In this document: positions 25,913 through 34,601 of the stretch, in pieces | Numbering within the stretch: position 1 is the first letter of the stretch | Layout of the letters: each line of letters starts with the position of its first letter | NCBI GenBank assembly: GCA_964534275.1 | Contig: CAZHQG010000008.1 | Coordinates: 1 to 64,000, forward strand | DNA length: 64,000 nucleotides | Direction: 5' to 3' | Origin: HRBIN30 sp964534275 | GTDB taxonomy: Bacteria; Desulfobacterota; Binatia; HRBIN30 | Notes under the pieces: model-generated | What the model saw: the letters and a program-made list of their open reading frames with translations, nothing else | The model's database searches: none | What the model was told of the DNA's origin: nothing | Made by a program: the position numbers and the translations under genes

Positions 25913-26569
25913 TTAACGCTTGCGTGCCAGAGTCAGCCCATCAGCAATCGGCAACATCACGACGTCGACACGACGATCCCGCACCAAGTAATCGTTTAAC
26001 TCCCGCAGAGCCGCGGTATCGCGATCCACAATGTTCGGATCTGCGACCGCCCCCATCCAGAGAACGTTGTCGAACACGATCAAGCCGTTCGCCCGCAAGC
26101 GCTGAAGAATTTCCTCGTAGTACGAGCGGTAGTTCTCCTTGTCGGCATCGATGAACGCGAAGTCGAATAGCGGCTCCTTGGGCAAACTCCGAAGCGACTC
26201 CAGTGCCGGACCAAGCCGCAACTCTATTTTGCGAGACACCCCTGCCTTCTCCCAGTATCGACGAGCGACACTTGTCCATTCCTCGTTGAGATCACAACAA
26301 AGCAACCTCCCCTGCTCGGGCAAAGCAGACGCGATACATAACGCACTGTAACCCGTGAAGGTTCCCACCTCGACGGCACTCCGGGCACCCATCAGGCGTA
26401 CGAGCATTGCCATGAAGGCGCCTTGTTCGGGTGCAATCTGCATCATGGACAGTGGCCCGTATTTTTCTCGAGTCTCTGTTGCCAGCTCTACCAGCACTTC
26501 CGGTTGTGGCGTGCAATGCTCGAGTATGTAGCGGTACAGTGTGGGGGTCAGAGAAATGAACTTGTCCAT
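25913..26569 (-). CDS. Class I SAM-dependent O-methyltransferase
   Basis: 218 residues of the caffeoyl-CoA/catechol O-methyltransferase type. The SAM-binding motif VEVGTFTGYSALCIASALP is at about 67-85, the metal- and substrate-binding acidic residues are in FDFAFIDADKENYRSYYEEI and the lid motif IVFDNVLWMGAV follows. The fold methylates hydroxyls of small aromatics or lipids. It lies upstream of the LLM gene on the same strand after about 96 nt. Confidence 0.9.
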   Translation of the reverse strand: MDKFISLTPTLYRYILEHCTPQPEVLVELATETREKYGPLSMMQIAPEQGAFMAMLVRLMGARSAVEVGTFTGYSALCIASALPEQGRLLCCDLNEEWTSVARRYWEKAGVSRKIELRLGPALESLRSLPKEPLFDFAFIDADKENYRSYYEEILQRLRANGLIVFDNVLWMGAVADPNIVDRDTAALRELNDYLVRDRRVDVVMLPIADGLTLARKR

Positions 26570-26768
26570 GGCCAGGCCTCCGGAACGCCTTTAGCCCGTC
26601 GCGCACGGACGCCCAAGACCGGGGGCCCTGTTCTCTGCCGTGGCGAGCGGCACGCTCGGGTCGATTGGGTGCGGCGGGTTCACGAGCACCTGGTTGCCGT
26701 GCCGCAAGATTGGGAGTAGGAGTTGTTCTGGCCCGAGTCCACATGAGCCAGGCCAAAGGAGGTGCCCA

Positions 26769-26972
26769 ATGGCGGTTGCCCGTGTGACGGAGATTCGAGC
26801 ATCATCCCCAGATGGCTTCCAAGAAGCCGTGATCGAAGGGGTACGGCGAGCAGCAAAAACCCTGCGCGGGATCACAGGAATCGAGGTGCTCGGAAAGCGT
26901 GTAAAGGTCGACCAGGGCAGGATCATCGAATACCGCGTCGATATGAAAGTGATCTTTGTCTTGGAATCATGA
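26769..26972 (+). CDS. Dodecin-like protein 1
   Basis: 67 residues with the dodecin fold pattern: SSPDGFQEAVIEGVRRAAKTLRGITGIEV, then VDQGRIIEYRVDMKVIFVLES. Dodecins form hollow 12-mers that store flavin or CoA. The flavin-stacking tryptophan of classical dodecins (GAWV) is Glu here (GIEV). It is 28 nt upstream of a second copy with about half identical residues, a tandem duplication. Confidence 0.85.
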   Translation: MAVARVTEIRASSPDGFQEAVIEGVRRAAKTLRGITGIEVLGKRVKVDQGRIIEYRVDMKVIFVLES

Positions 26973-27000
26973 CGGCTGTCTTCAGAAAGGAGGAAGCATC

Positions 27001-27204
27001 ATGGCCGTAGCGAGACAAACGCAAATTATTGGAGCTTCCCCGCACAGCTGGGAGGACGCAGTTCGTAACGCATTGGAGCGTGCAAACAAAACTTTGAGGG
27101 GCATTACTGGCCTCGAAGTTCTCAAGGAGAACGCGCACATCGAAAACGGTAAGATCGTGGAATACCGGTCCACGGTATTGGTTACTTTCATCCTCGAGAA
27201 CTAA
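27001..27204 (+). CDS. Dodecin-like protein 2
   Basis: 67 residues, the tandem partner of the preceding gene, starting identically (MAVAR). It contains SPHSWEDAVRNALERANKTLRGITGLEVLKENA and IENGKIVEYRSTVLVTFILEN. The Trp position is again Glu. A strong AAAGGAGGAAG precedes the ATG. The copies diverge in the loop after residue 38, so they could assemble into different or mixed 12-mers. Confidence 0.87.
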   Translation: MAVARQTQIIGASPHSWEDAVRNALERANKTLRGITGLEVLKENAHIENGKIVEYRSTVLVTFILEN

Positions 27205-27371
27205 CCTGCCGACCCCGACACGTCCCTTCGCTTCGCGAGGTGAGACAGGTCCGCCACCTGCGGACCAGCCATCGTTCCGCCCAAGTATAACCCGCGAAGC
27301 CGGCGGCACGCGGCTTCGCCCCCTCAAGAAGACTTGATACGGACGGCGACGGACTGCGACGAGTCTTTTCA
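27205..27371 (+). repeat. Spacer with two perfect inverted repeats
   Basis: 27248-27254 GGTCCGC pairs with 27260-27266 GCGGACC (loop 5 nt). 27294-27302 GCGAAGCCG pairs with 27311-27319 CGGCTTCGC (loop 8 nt). Neither is followed by a T-tract, so intrinsic termination is uncertain. They may insulate the dodecin genes from the acyltransferase gene. Confidence 0.5.
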
Positions 27372-28823
27372 ATGGATAACCTTCAGGCGCTTTACCTAGA
27401 ACTCGAGGCTTCAAACGCCCCACTTCATTTCGCCTGGCTCTGCACCATCGAAGACCGACTCTCTCTCCAAAAACTTCGTGCCCATGTACATCAACGTTTG
27501 GTTCGGGTACCGAACAGCCAAGCACGAGCAGTCTCCGGCGGTACGCTCGGGGGTTGGACATGGGAGCCCGACGCCCACTTCGTCATCACTCAACATGTGC
27601 ACCGCATACGACGCCAACGGCTATCAGAGCGAAGTCTACTCGAAACTTGCGAACAGCTTTTCTCCACCCCGTTGGACCGGCAACGTCCGCTTTGGGATCT
27701 CCACTTGATCGAAACAAGACGCCCCCCGGTGTACGTCTTCCTAAAAGTCCATCGTGCATTGTTACCTCCGGAAGACGACTCCGCTTTTCTCAACGCGCTG
27801 CTGGATCCTCAACCGCAACTGCCTCCGAGCCGCATCTTCGCCCTTGGCGGTGCCCCGCCAGAATCTCGCGAAACCACCCATATAGGTCGCGGCGCACCCG
27901 TAAGAGCCTGGTTTTCGTTCATCCGGGCGGCTGCAAGTTCGCCCCGTCAGACGCTTGCGCAATTTCGCCTGTATGCCGACGCTGTCGTAAACGTGCTTCG
28001 CGTTTTCGTCGGCGAAGAGGCCACTGTTGGTCCCTTGAAAGGACCGCTGAGCGGCAAACACCAGTTGCGTCACGTCCAGCTCCCGGTCCGCCTTTTTCGC
28101 GAAATTCGCAATCGCGTAGGTGGTGAAATCCGCGAGATCGTACTCGCGTGCATCTCTGCGGCAGTCGAAGAAGTCCTCTCGTTACCGGACGCAAACGGTT
28201 TTCCGGAGCCGGTTTTGGCGCTTGTCCCCGTTGCACTCGGCTCCGAGCAAGACGCTCAACGGACAGGAACTCGTGCCGTTTCACTGATCGCACGCCTCCC
28301 AAGGGGCTTGCGAGATCCGATCGAGCGCCTTCGCCGCGTTAGTACTGAGCTGGATCAGTTGCGTGCAAGCGACCATCCGCACCACTTTCGACGTGGAGTC
28401 GCGATTTTCCAAGCGTTACCTGGAAACATCGCATTGCGCGCCGTGCGCGCTTTTGCACATGAAGCGCCATTCCACCTCTTCACCTTGCAGGTCCCTGGGC
28501 TGCGAGAGCGCCGCTATCTGGCCGGCAAGCCGGTGACCTCGGTAATCCCCTTTGCACCGATCGCACTCGGAGTCCGCGTGGCTTTCGTTTTCATGACCTA
28601 TGCGGACACCGTATCGGTTGGGATCACCACCGACGCCGAACACTTTGGCTTCGCCGACCAACTTGCCCAGGCTTTTCGGTCTGCCTTTACCGCGCTTGCA
28701 CGCGCCGCCGGCATTTCGGCCGCGTCGATCGAGACCGGACCCGCAGCACACTCAATTCAGCAGAAGGGCTTCCCGGAACCGGATCCATCTCGTTTCGAGT
28801 ACCGGGAGCAGCGACAAACTTAA
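27372..28823 (+). CDS. WS/DGAT-family acyltransferase homologue with degenerate active site
   Basis: 483 residues aligned to bacterial wax ester synthase/diacylglycerol acyltransferases: N-terminal DNLQALYLELEASNAPLHF, CEQLFSTPLDRQRPLWDLHLIE (about 93-114) and a C-terminal domain with VPGLRERRYLAGKPV and VSVGITTDAEHF. The catalytic HHxxxDG motif is replaced by HRALLPP (127-133), losing the second His, Asp and Gly. The mid-protein 'ND' motif is also absent (GEIREIVLACISAAVEE). It may be catalytically inactive or use altered chemistry. Its stop overlaps the convergent abcF stop by 4 nt. Confidence 0.78.
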   Translation: MDNLQALYLELEASNAPLHFAWLCTIEDRLSLQKLRAHVHQRLVRVPNSQARAVSGGTLGGWTWEPDAHFVITQHVHRIRRQRLSERSLLETCEQLFSTPLDRQRPLWDLHLIETRRPPVYVFLKVHRALLPPEDDSAFLNALLDPQPQLPPSRIFALGGAPPESRETTHIGRGAPVRAWFSFIRAAASSPRQTLAQFRLYADAVVNVLRVFVGEEATVGPLKGPLSGKHQLRHVQLPVRLFREIRNRVGGEIREIVLACISAAVEEVLSLPDANGFPEPVLALVPVALGSEQDAQRTGTRAVSLIARLPRGLRDPIERLRRVSTELDQLRASDHPHHFRRGVAIFQALPGNIALRAVRAFAHEAPFHLFTLQVPGLRERRYLAGKPVTSVIPFAPIALGVRVAFVFMTYADTVSVGITTDAEHFGFADQLAQAFRSAFTALARAAGISAASIETGPAAHSIQQKGFPEPDPSRFEYREQRQT

Positions 28824-30841
28824 CGGGATTCTAACGAGTCGTCGGCGGCTTCGGTGGTATGCTTGCCCCCTGAGATCACGTGGGTAGCATACCGATGTTG
28901 GACCTCTTCCAGCCGTTGTAGTTTGTCGTAAAGCGACTCGATTTCTCGTTGGAGGGCTGCAAAAGCGCTGTACATCGAATGCGGTTGGGGATGGGTAGAG
29001 TAGAAGTTCGGCTGGCTGATCAAGCGGCGTAACTCTTCGAGTTCGGTTTCCTTGCGTTCAATTTCCGTCTCCAACCTTTGCATTTCTTCAGCACGCTTCT
29101 TTGCCTCCCGATCGGCGCGCTGCTGGGCGCGACCGCGCGAACCCTCGGAGGGCTTCTCCGCACCCTTCGGGCTCGCGGTTAACTCAGGCCCTGGGGATAC
29201 CGTCGGCCGTTCCACGCCCAGGGCTTTCTTTGCCAAGTAATCCTCGTAGTTCCCCAAGTATCGCACCACTGTGCCATTACCCACTTCGAGGATTTCGTCT
29301 GGCAACTGATCGAGGAAATATCGATCGTGGGCGACGAAGACCAACGTACCTTCGTAATCCCGAAGAGCCTCGAGCAAAACTTCCTTGGCAGCCAAATCCA
29401 AGTGGTTCGTCGGCTCATCCAGGAGCAGGCAGTTCGCAGGCCGCAAAAGAAGCAAGGCCAAAGCCAATCGGCTTTTCTCTCCCCCGCTAAGCACACCCAC
29501 GCGTTTATGGACCGAGTCGCCGTCGAACAGGAAGGCGCCGAGCAAGGTTCTCAATTGTGGTACAAGGTCCACGGGCGCACGAGCCATTGCCAGTTCCAAC
29601 ACTGTCTGATCGGTACCCAGCGATGCTCCGCGGTCTTGCGCGAAATAGTTCACCGTAACGTTATGACCAACGTGACACGTCCCTGCATCCGGAGGTTCGA
29701 CGCCCGCAAGCAACCGCATCAAGGTCGATTTGCCGGCTCCGTTCGGACCTACGAGGGCGATCTTCTTTCCGCGTTCGATTGTAAGGTCCAACCGATCGTA
29801 CACGCGCGTGGAACCGTAGGCCTTTGCCACTCCTCGCAATTCGAGCACGATCCGGCCGCTGCGGGGTGGCTGTGGAAACCGAAAATGCACGGTACGCATT
29901 CCTTCGGGCGGCTCGAGACGCGGCATTTTTTCGAGCTGTTTGATACGGCTCTGCACCAAGGCCGCCTTTGATGCCTGGTAACGAAACCGGTTAATAAAGG
30001 CCTGAATCCGGGCGATTTCCTCCTGTTGTAACCGGTAGGCTTCCTCTTGCTGTCGCAATCGTTCTTCGCGCCGGTTCAGGTACTCGCTATAGGAGCACGA
30101 GTAATCCGTAAGCCTGCCGCGACAAATTTCTGTGACTTGCGTACAACAGGCGTCCATAAAAAACCGGTCGTGCGCAACCAATACGACCGCATGGGGGTAC
30201 GACGCCAAAAACTCCTCGAGCCAGTTGCGCGCCTCTAGGTCCAGATGGTTCGTAGGCTCGTCCAGCAGAAGCAGCTCCGGTTGCTGAAGCAGCAGCTTCG
30301 CCAGAGCGATGCGCATTTGCCAGCCGCCCGAAAATTCCCCGCACGGACGGTCAAGGTCGGACGCCCGGAAACCTAAACCAGTCAAAACGGCCCGAGCGCG
30401 GGCTTCCAAATCGTAACTGGCTTGGGCATCCCACTTCTCGCGAACAAGCGCGTACTCGTCTAGGAACGTTTGGTAATTTTCCGCCTTTGGATCGGTCTCC
30501 GCTAGCAGGTACTCGAGTGTTCGACAGCGCTGCTCCAACTCTCCGAGATCGGCAAAGGCATCGAGAGCTTCCCCCAAAACCGTGCGTCCCCCGAAACCAA
30601 AAACCTCTTGCTCCAGGTACCCCACCCGAGCTCCCTTGGCTAGGTGGATGCTCCCCGCATCTGGCTCTAACCGGCCGGCAAGGATCCGCAGGAGCGTCGA
30701 CTTTCCTGAACCGTTAGAACCGACGAGTGCGATGCGCGCCTGGTCAGGAACGAGCCAGTCTACGTTGTTGAGGATGATCTGCGGTCCGAAGCGCTTACAC
30801 AACCCGCTAACTGTCAACACGCCGCGTGCATCTAGCCGCAT
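28820..30841 (-). CDS. ABC-F family ATP-binding protein
   Basis: 673 residues with two ABC cassettes and no membrane segment. Cassette 1 has Walker A GSNGSGKST, signature FSGGWQMRIALAK and Walker B LLLLDEPTNHLD. Cassette 2 has GPNGAGKST, LSGGEKSRLALALLLL and LLLDEPTNHLDL. A charged linker follows cassette 1, and a C-terminal coiled coil (KKRAEEMQRLETEIERKETELEELR) follows cassette 2, as in YheS/Uup-type proteins. ABC-F proteins act on ribosomes. ATG 30841 is chosen over an upstream in-frame start. Confidence 0.9.
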   Translation of the reverse strand: MRLDARGVLTVSGLCKRFGPQIILNNVDWLVPDQARIALVGSNGSGKSTLLRILAGRLEPDAGSIHLAKGARVGYLEQEVFGFGGRTVLGEALDAFADLGELEQRCRTLEYLLAETDPKAENYQTFLDEYALVREKWDAQASYDLEARARAVLTGLGFRASDLDRPCGEFSGGWQMRIALAKLLLQQPELLLLDEPTNHLDLEARNWLEEFLASYPHAVVLVAHDRFFMDACCTQVTEICRGRLTDYSCSYSEYLNRREERLRQQEEAYRLQQEEIARIQAFINRFRYQASKAALVQSRIKQLEKMPRLEPPEGMRTVHFRFPQPPRSGRIVLELRGVAKAYGSTRVYDRLDLTIERGKKIALVGPNGAGKSTLMRLLAGVEPPDAGTCHVGHNVTVNYFAQDRGASLGTDQTVLELAMARAPVDLVPQLRTLLGAFLFDGDSVHKRVGVLSGGEKSRLALALLLLRPANCLLLDEPTNHLDLAAKEVLLEALRDYEGTLVFVAHDRYFLDQLPDEILEVGNGTVVRYLGNYEDYLAKKALGVERPTVSPGPELTASPKGAEKPSEGSRGRAQQRADREAKKRAEEMQRLETEIERKETELEELRRLISQPNFYSTHPQPHSMYSAFAALQREIESLYDKLQRLEEVQHRYATHVISGGKHTTEAADDSLESR

Positions 30842-31018
30842 GCTCAAGCGGCCACAAGACAAATGCACGACCGTGCCGAGGTTCGCCGTATGGAACCATC
30901 TCGCTTCTGACAAAGACTTTGACCCACCGTCTCCAATGTCCGCGACGCGAAGGTGCGAGTTTTTAACCTTGGCTGACGAGACTGGAGCGGCACGCTTTTC
31001 GCGAACAGGAGTCGATCG

Positions 31019-32365
31019 ATGTTAGGGTTTCGCAACAACTGGTGGACGGCAATCCGTAAATCCAAACTCGCGTCGAGATCGCGAGGTCAACTGGGGAGCG
31101 CGGGCTACCGCATTCTGGTGCTAGTCCCCTTCGCCGCGATCGTGGTCGCCTCGAGTTTCAGCCCCGCTTTTGCAGATGTGGTCCCGGGCGATGTGATCAC
31201 GCGAGAGAATATGGACAAACTCGGGGATCTGGTGTCCCCGGGCATCCGCTGGTGCGTGGAGCGTGGCCTGAAGTTAAAGATCGTTCCTTACCGCAAAATC
31301 GAGTGGAACCGGGAATACCGTGAGGCAACGGAGAAATACTCCGCTCAAGTGCGCCTCTCGGCTGATGGCCGCCGCCTCGAGCATTATGTGGCAGGACTTC
31401 CATTCCCGAACCTCGACCCGAACGACCCGCAAATAGCCCTCAAGATCATGTGGAATTACGACTACAAGCCCTTCGTCACCGACGATAGCGATTTGCGTAA
31501 TTTCGACGCGGATACTGGTCCACTCAACAAGGACGCCGGCATGACCGTCGAGCGCCACTATCTCCTCGACCATTTCCGCACCCTTTTTTACAACGGGCGC
31601 TTGATCGTCGACCCCAAACCAGAGCTGCCCAATCCTGAAGGCGTGCGTTACAAAGCGTCGATGCACCCGATCCTCGAGCCCTTTGACTTGAAAGGCGTGG
31701 GCTTGACGACGATTCGTTACTTGGATCCGGACCGACAAGACGACACCTGGCTTTACATGCCGTCCTTGCGCCGTGTGCGCCGACTTTCGAGCGCACAACG
31801 TTCCGACGCTTTGTTTGGCCAGGACACGGATGTCGACAGTTACGGAGGCTATGCTGGTCAGATCCCGTGGTTCGAGTGGAAGTTCTTGGGAGAGAAAGAG
31901 GTTCTAGGCTCCTTCCACTCGGAGAACTTCCCGGTCCGCTACTGCGACGGCCCGGGCGACTTTGTGTTCTGCGACGCTTGGGAAAAACGCAAGGTTTGGG
32001 TTGTCGAGGGAAAGCCCAAAATGCCCCAGTATGCCTACGGCAAGAGGCTGCTCTTCATCGACAAGGAAACATTCTTGATTGTATTCACAGACATCTTCGA
32101 TCGGACCGGTCAATTGTGGAAAGTCTGGATCAATCAGTTCGCATTCCGCAAACAAATCCTACCGAACGGTATCGAGTACGCAGATGAAATGCCTTTCGGC
32201 CCGAGCATTACGATGGTCGACGTGCAGCTCAACCACGCAACCCGAGCCGCTCTCCCCAGTCCGAAGTACCCCGGCGAACAGGGCTGGTACTTCAACCAGG
32301 GAGAAAAAACCGGCCTGACGGAAGAGTTTTTCACCATCGGGCACCTGATCGAGTCGGCCCATTAG
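31019..32365 (+). CDS. DUF1329 domain protein, predicted periplasmic
   Basis: 448 residues. An N-terminal basic region and hydrophobic stretch (RILVLVPFAAIVVASSFSPAFA) look like a signal peptide. The rest is a DUF1329 (LolA/LppX-like beta-fold) protein with GLTTIRYLDPDRQDDTWLYMPSLRRVRRLS and DIDVDSYGGYAGQIPWFEWKFLG-type blocks (the second is DTDVDSYGGY here). Such proteins often sit beside lipid or sterol export genes. The carotenoid oxygenase next door is convergent. Specific role unknown. Confidence 0.83.
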   Translation: MLGFRNNWWTAIRKSKLASRSRGQLGSAGYRILVLVPFAAIVVASSFSPAFADVVPGDVITRENMDKLGDLVSPGIRWCVERGLKLKIVPYRKIEWNREYREATEKYSAQVRLSADGRRLEHYVAGLPFPNLDPNDPQIALKIMWNYDYKPFVTDDSDLRNFDADTGPLNKDAGMTVERHYLLDHFRTLFYNGRLIVDPKPELPNPEGVRYKASMHPILEPFDLKGVGLTTIRYLDPDRQDDTWLYMPSLRRVRRLSSAQRSDALFGQDTDVDSYGGYAGQIPWFEWKFLGEKEVLGSFHSENFPVRYCDGPGDFVFCDAWEKRKVWVVEGKPKMPQYAYGKRLLFIDKETFLIVFTDIFDRTGQLWKVWINQFAFRKQILPNGIEYADEMPFGPSITMVDVQLNHATRAALPSPKYPGEQGWYFNQGEKTGLTEEFFTIGHLIESAH

Positions 32366-32414
32366 AAGACCGACACACTGTCGCTTCGCTACGGCGTCTC
32401 GGGCGCCCGCTTGC

Positions 32415-33815
32415 CTACACCCCTGGAACCCAGGCTCCGTGGAACCCGTACGGGATGCGGTGGGGAATCCGCACTGTCGCCACCGGGTCTCCCTCGAAAT
32501 CGCGGGACGCGATAATTTGGAGCTCGCTTCGATCCTCGCGCTCGTCGTAAACAAGCACGAGGATGTACCCGTCGCCTTCCGTTGCCGCAGCGGAAACGGG
32601 GACGAACACTGGTTCACCCGCGCTTCGGTGCTGACCGACGTCTCGGAACGTCGCTGTCCCGGTGTTCCAGTCGTAGCGCAGGAGGCAGGAAAATTTCGGT
32701 GCCACACCGCCGGCAGCACGTTTTCCAGCGGCTGCAAAACCGTATCGGTAAGGACGCCCTAATACTCGCTCATCCACCCGGGGAAATTCACACAACGTCT
32801 GACAACGTTCCTCACCTTCCACGGTTTCGGCCTTCGGATCGATTCGGAACCTCCAAAGCGTGGGAACAGCGGTGACGAACAAGCGAGAAGACTGCTCGGT
32901 TTCTCCCAAATCTGAAAGTTGGAGCTCAGGGTAGCGCGCTACATCGACGACGATCGTCCCCCGGTCCTCGAATGCATTCATCGAGTGGAAGATGAAACAC
33001 GGATCTCCCGCAATCCACTGAATGTCCTTCGCCTTGCCATAGCGAGGCAGGCAGCCCCACAGCGTACCCAGCTCAGGTTCCCAAGCAAACACTGGCTGGT
33101 CCGATCCGAGTCGCTCGAGCCGGAAGGTCAGCGGGCACACGAAGAACACCACGTAATGTTCCGTCAGCGCAAAGTCGTGCACCATTGCCGGAAAGCCGCC
33201 TGGCAACGGCTCAACCGCCACTAGGTTTCCCGCTGAATCCGCACGATAAAAAGTCAGATATGGTGCGATCGGTGAGTAGCCGAAGAAAAACAGCTCTCCC
33301 GTTACCGGGTCTACCTTCGGGTGAGCTGTCATCGGCCCGGCAAGTTTCCCGCCAAAGTCAAATTCCCCTCGGGTTGCGAGGCTCACTGGATCGAGCTCCG
33401 TAGGAAGAGCTCCCTCCATGAGACCGAAGAACTTCCCGGCGTGAAACAGCACATTCGTATTCGCGGTATTTTTGTACCTTCCTTCGCCACCTCCCAACTC
33501 CAGCAATCCGTAATAGAGGGCGCGGCCCGCTCGCATTTCCTCTAAGAGTCCTTGGCTTCGCACCCAACGGTTACGGTAAGACGCCCGCCCGCCATGCAGC
33601 CTGATCGCGTGGATCATGCCATCGCCGTCGAACCAATGGTAACGCCCGATCGGATCAAATGCTGGGTTCGGGCCGTTGCGGAAGTACGTGCCGTTCAAGG
33701 CGTTCGGCAGAGCCCCACAGATCTCCAACTCTTCGATGTCTTCTTCACGTCGCCACGGGGCAAAGTTGCCTTCGAGGAATGGACTTTTTCGTTGTTGAAG
33801 TTGTTCGTGCATCAT
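32415..33815 (-). CDS. Carotenoid cleavage dioxygenase family protein
   Basis: About 466 residues of the RPE65/CCD seven-bladed beta-propeller family. The four iron-binding histidines are visible in order: TAHPKVDPVTG, MVHDFALTEHYVVF, FIFHSMNAFED and the C-terminal YGFHGAWVPGV. The N-terminal ALPNALNGTYFRNGPNPAF and the WFDGDGM block are typical. It cleaves carotenoids or other conjugated or phenylpropanoid double bonds. The start is uncertain: ATG 33815 or 33812, or TTG 33848. Confidence 0.9.
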   Translation of the reverse strand: MMHEQLQQRKSPFLEGNFAPWRREEDIEELEICGALPNALNGTYFRNGPNPAFDPIGRYHWFDGDGMIHAIRLHGGRASYRNRWVRSQGLLEEMRAGRALYYGLLELGGGEGRYKNTANTNVLFHAGKFFGLMEGALPTELDPVSLATRGEFDFGGKLAGPMTAHPKVDPVTGELFFFGYSPIAPYLTFYRADSAGNLVAVEPLPGGFPAMVHDFALTEHYVVFFVCPLTFRLERLGSDQPVFAWEPELGTLWGCLPRYGKAKDIQWIAGDPCFIFHSMNAFEDRGTIVVDVARYPELQLSDLGETEQSSRLFVTAVPTLWRFRIDPKAETVEGEERCQTLCEFPRVDERVLGRPYRYGFAAAGKRAAGGVAPKFSCLLRYDWNTGTATFRDVGQHRSAGEPVFVPVSAAATEGDGYILVLVYDEREDRSELQIIASRDFEGDPVATVRIPHRIPYGFHGAWVPGV

Positions 33816-33935
33816 CCACACCGTGCCTGCACCGGCGACCGAAAGCAAGTCACAAAGAGGGCCACGGATCGCGTAAAGGACGCCCCGAATACTGCGTCCT
33901 ACCGTTTCCGCCGCACCCCAAGCGCGACCAACCGC

Positions 33936-34484
33936 TTACTCCGCCCGTTTTCCCGTAAGTTCCTCCAGCGCTTGCTCGTACACAGCCAGGTCGTGCGGGG
34001 TAAACAACACGAAACGAACCAGCCGGATTTGCGGGAAGCGCGGGAGAGTCTCCATCACCGTTCGCAAAGCGATTCGCGCGGCCTGCGCGACAGGGTACCC
34101 GTAGGCCCCGGTGCTAATCGATGGAAAAGCAACAGACCGAACGTTGTGCTCCGCCGCAACCTCTAACGAACGACGGTATGCGCTCGCGAGTAGCTCTGGC
34201 TCACCGTGTTTGCCATCTTTGTAAACGGGCCCAACTGCATGGATCACGTACTTCGCACGCAACCGCCCACCACTCGTAATCTTCGCATCCCCCGTCTCAC
34301 AGCCACCGAGTTTGCGGCACTCCTCCAGGATCTGCGGGCCGCCTGCTCGATGAATTGCACCGTCTACACCTCCCCCACCCAAAAGCGATCGATTGGCTGC
34401 GTTCACGATCGCTTCGGTGTCCTGTTTCGTGATGTCTCCTTGTACGAGCTCAAGCACAGCGCCCAGGATTTCTACCTTTCGCAT
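33936..34484 (-). CDS. Macro domain protein, O-acetyl-ADP-ribose deacetylase-like
   Basis: 182 residues, a MacroD/YmdB-type domain. The ADP-ribose-binding motifs are VQGDITKQDTEAIVNAANRSLLGGGGVDGAIHRAGG and the SISTGAYGYPVAQAARIAL loop. These proteins hydrolyse O-acetyl-ADP-ribose or reverse ADP-ribosylation. ATG 34484 has GAGGG upstream; a GTG lies two codons earlier. On the same strand as the tetR operon ahead of it but 117 nt away, so cotranscription is possible. Confidence 0.92.
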   Translation of the reverse strand: MRKVEILGAVLELVQGDITKQDTEAIVNAANRSLLGGGGVDGAIHRAGGPQILEECRKLGGCETGDAKITSGGRLRAKYVIHAVGPVYKDGKHGEPELLASAYRRSLEVAAEHNVRSVAFPSISTGAYGYPVAQAARIALRTVMETLPRFPQIRLVRFVLFTPHDLAVYEQALEELTGKRAE

Positions 34485-34601
34485 CGGCACGCCCTCGCTG
34501 AACTTACGGCTTTTCTGCCCGAGCCCAATTCGAATCGCAACTGTGCTCCTAGGTTTCGTACAGCAGCGTTGCCCGTCCGCCGGACGTGGCGAGACGCCGT
34601 C

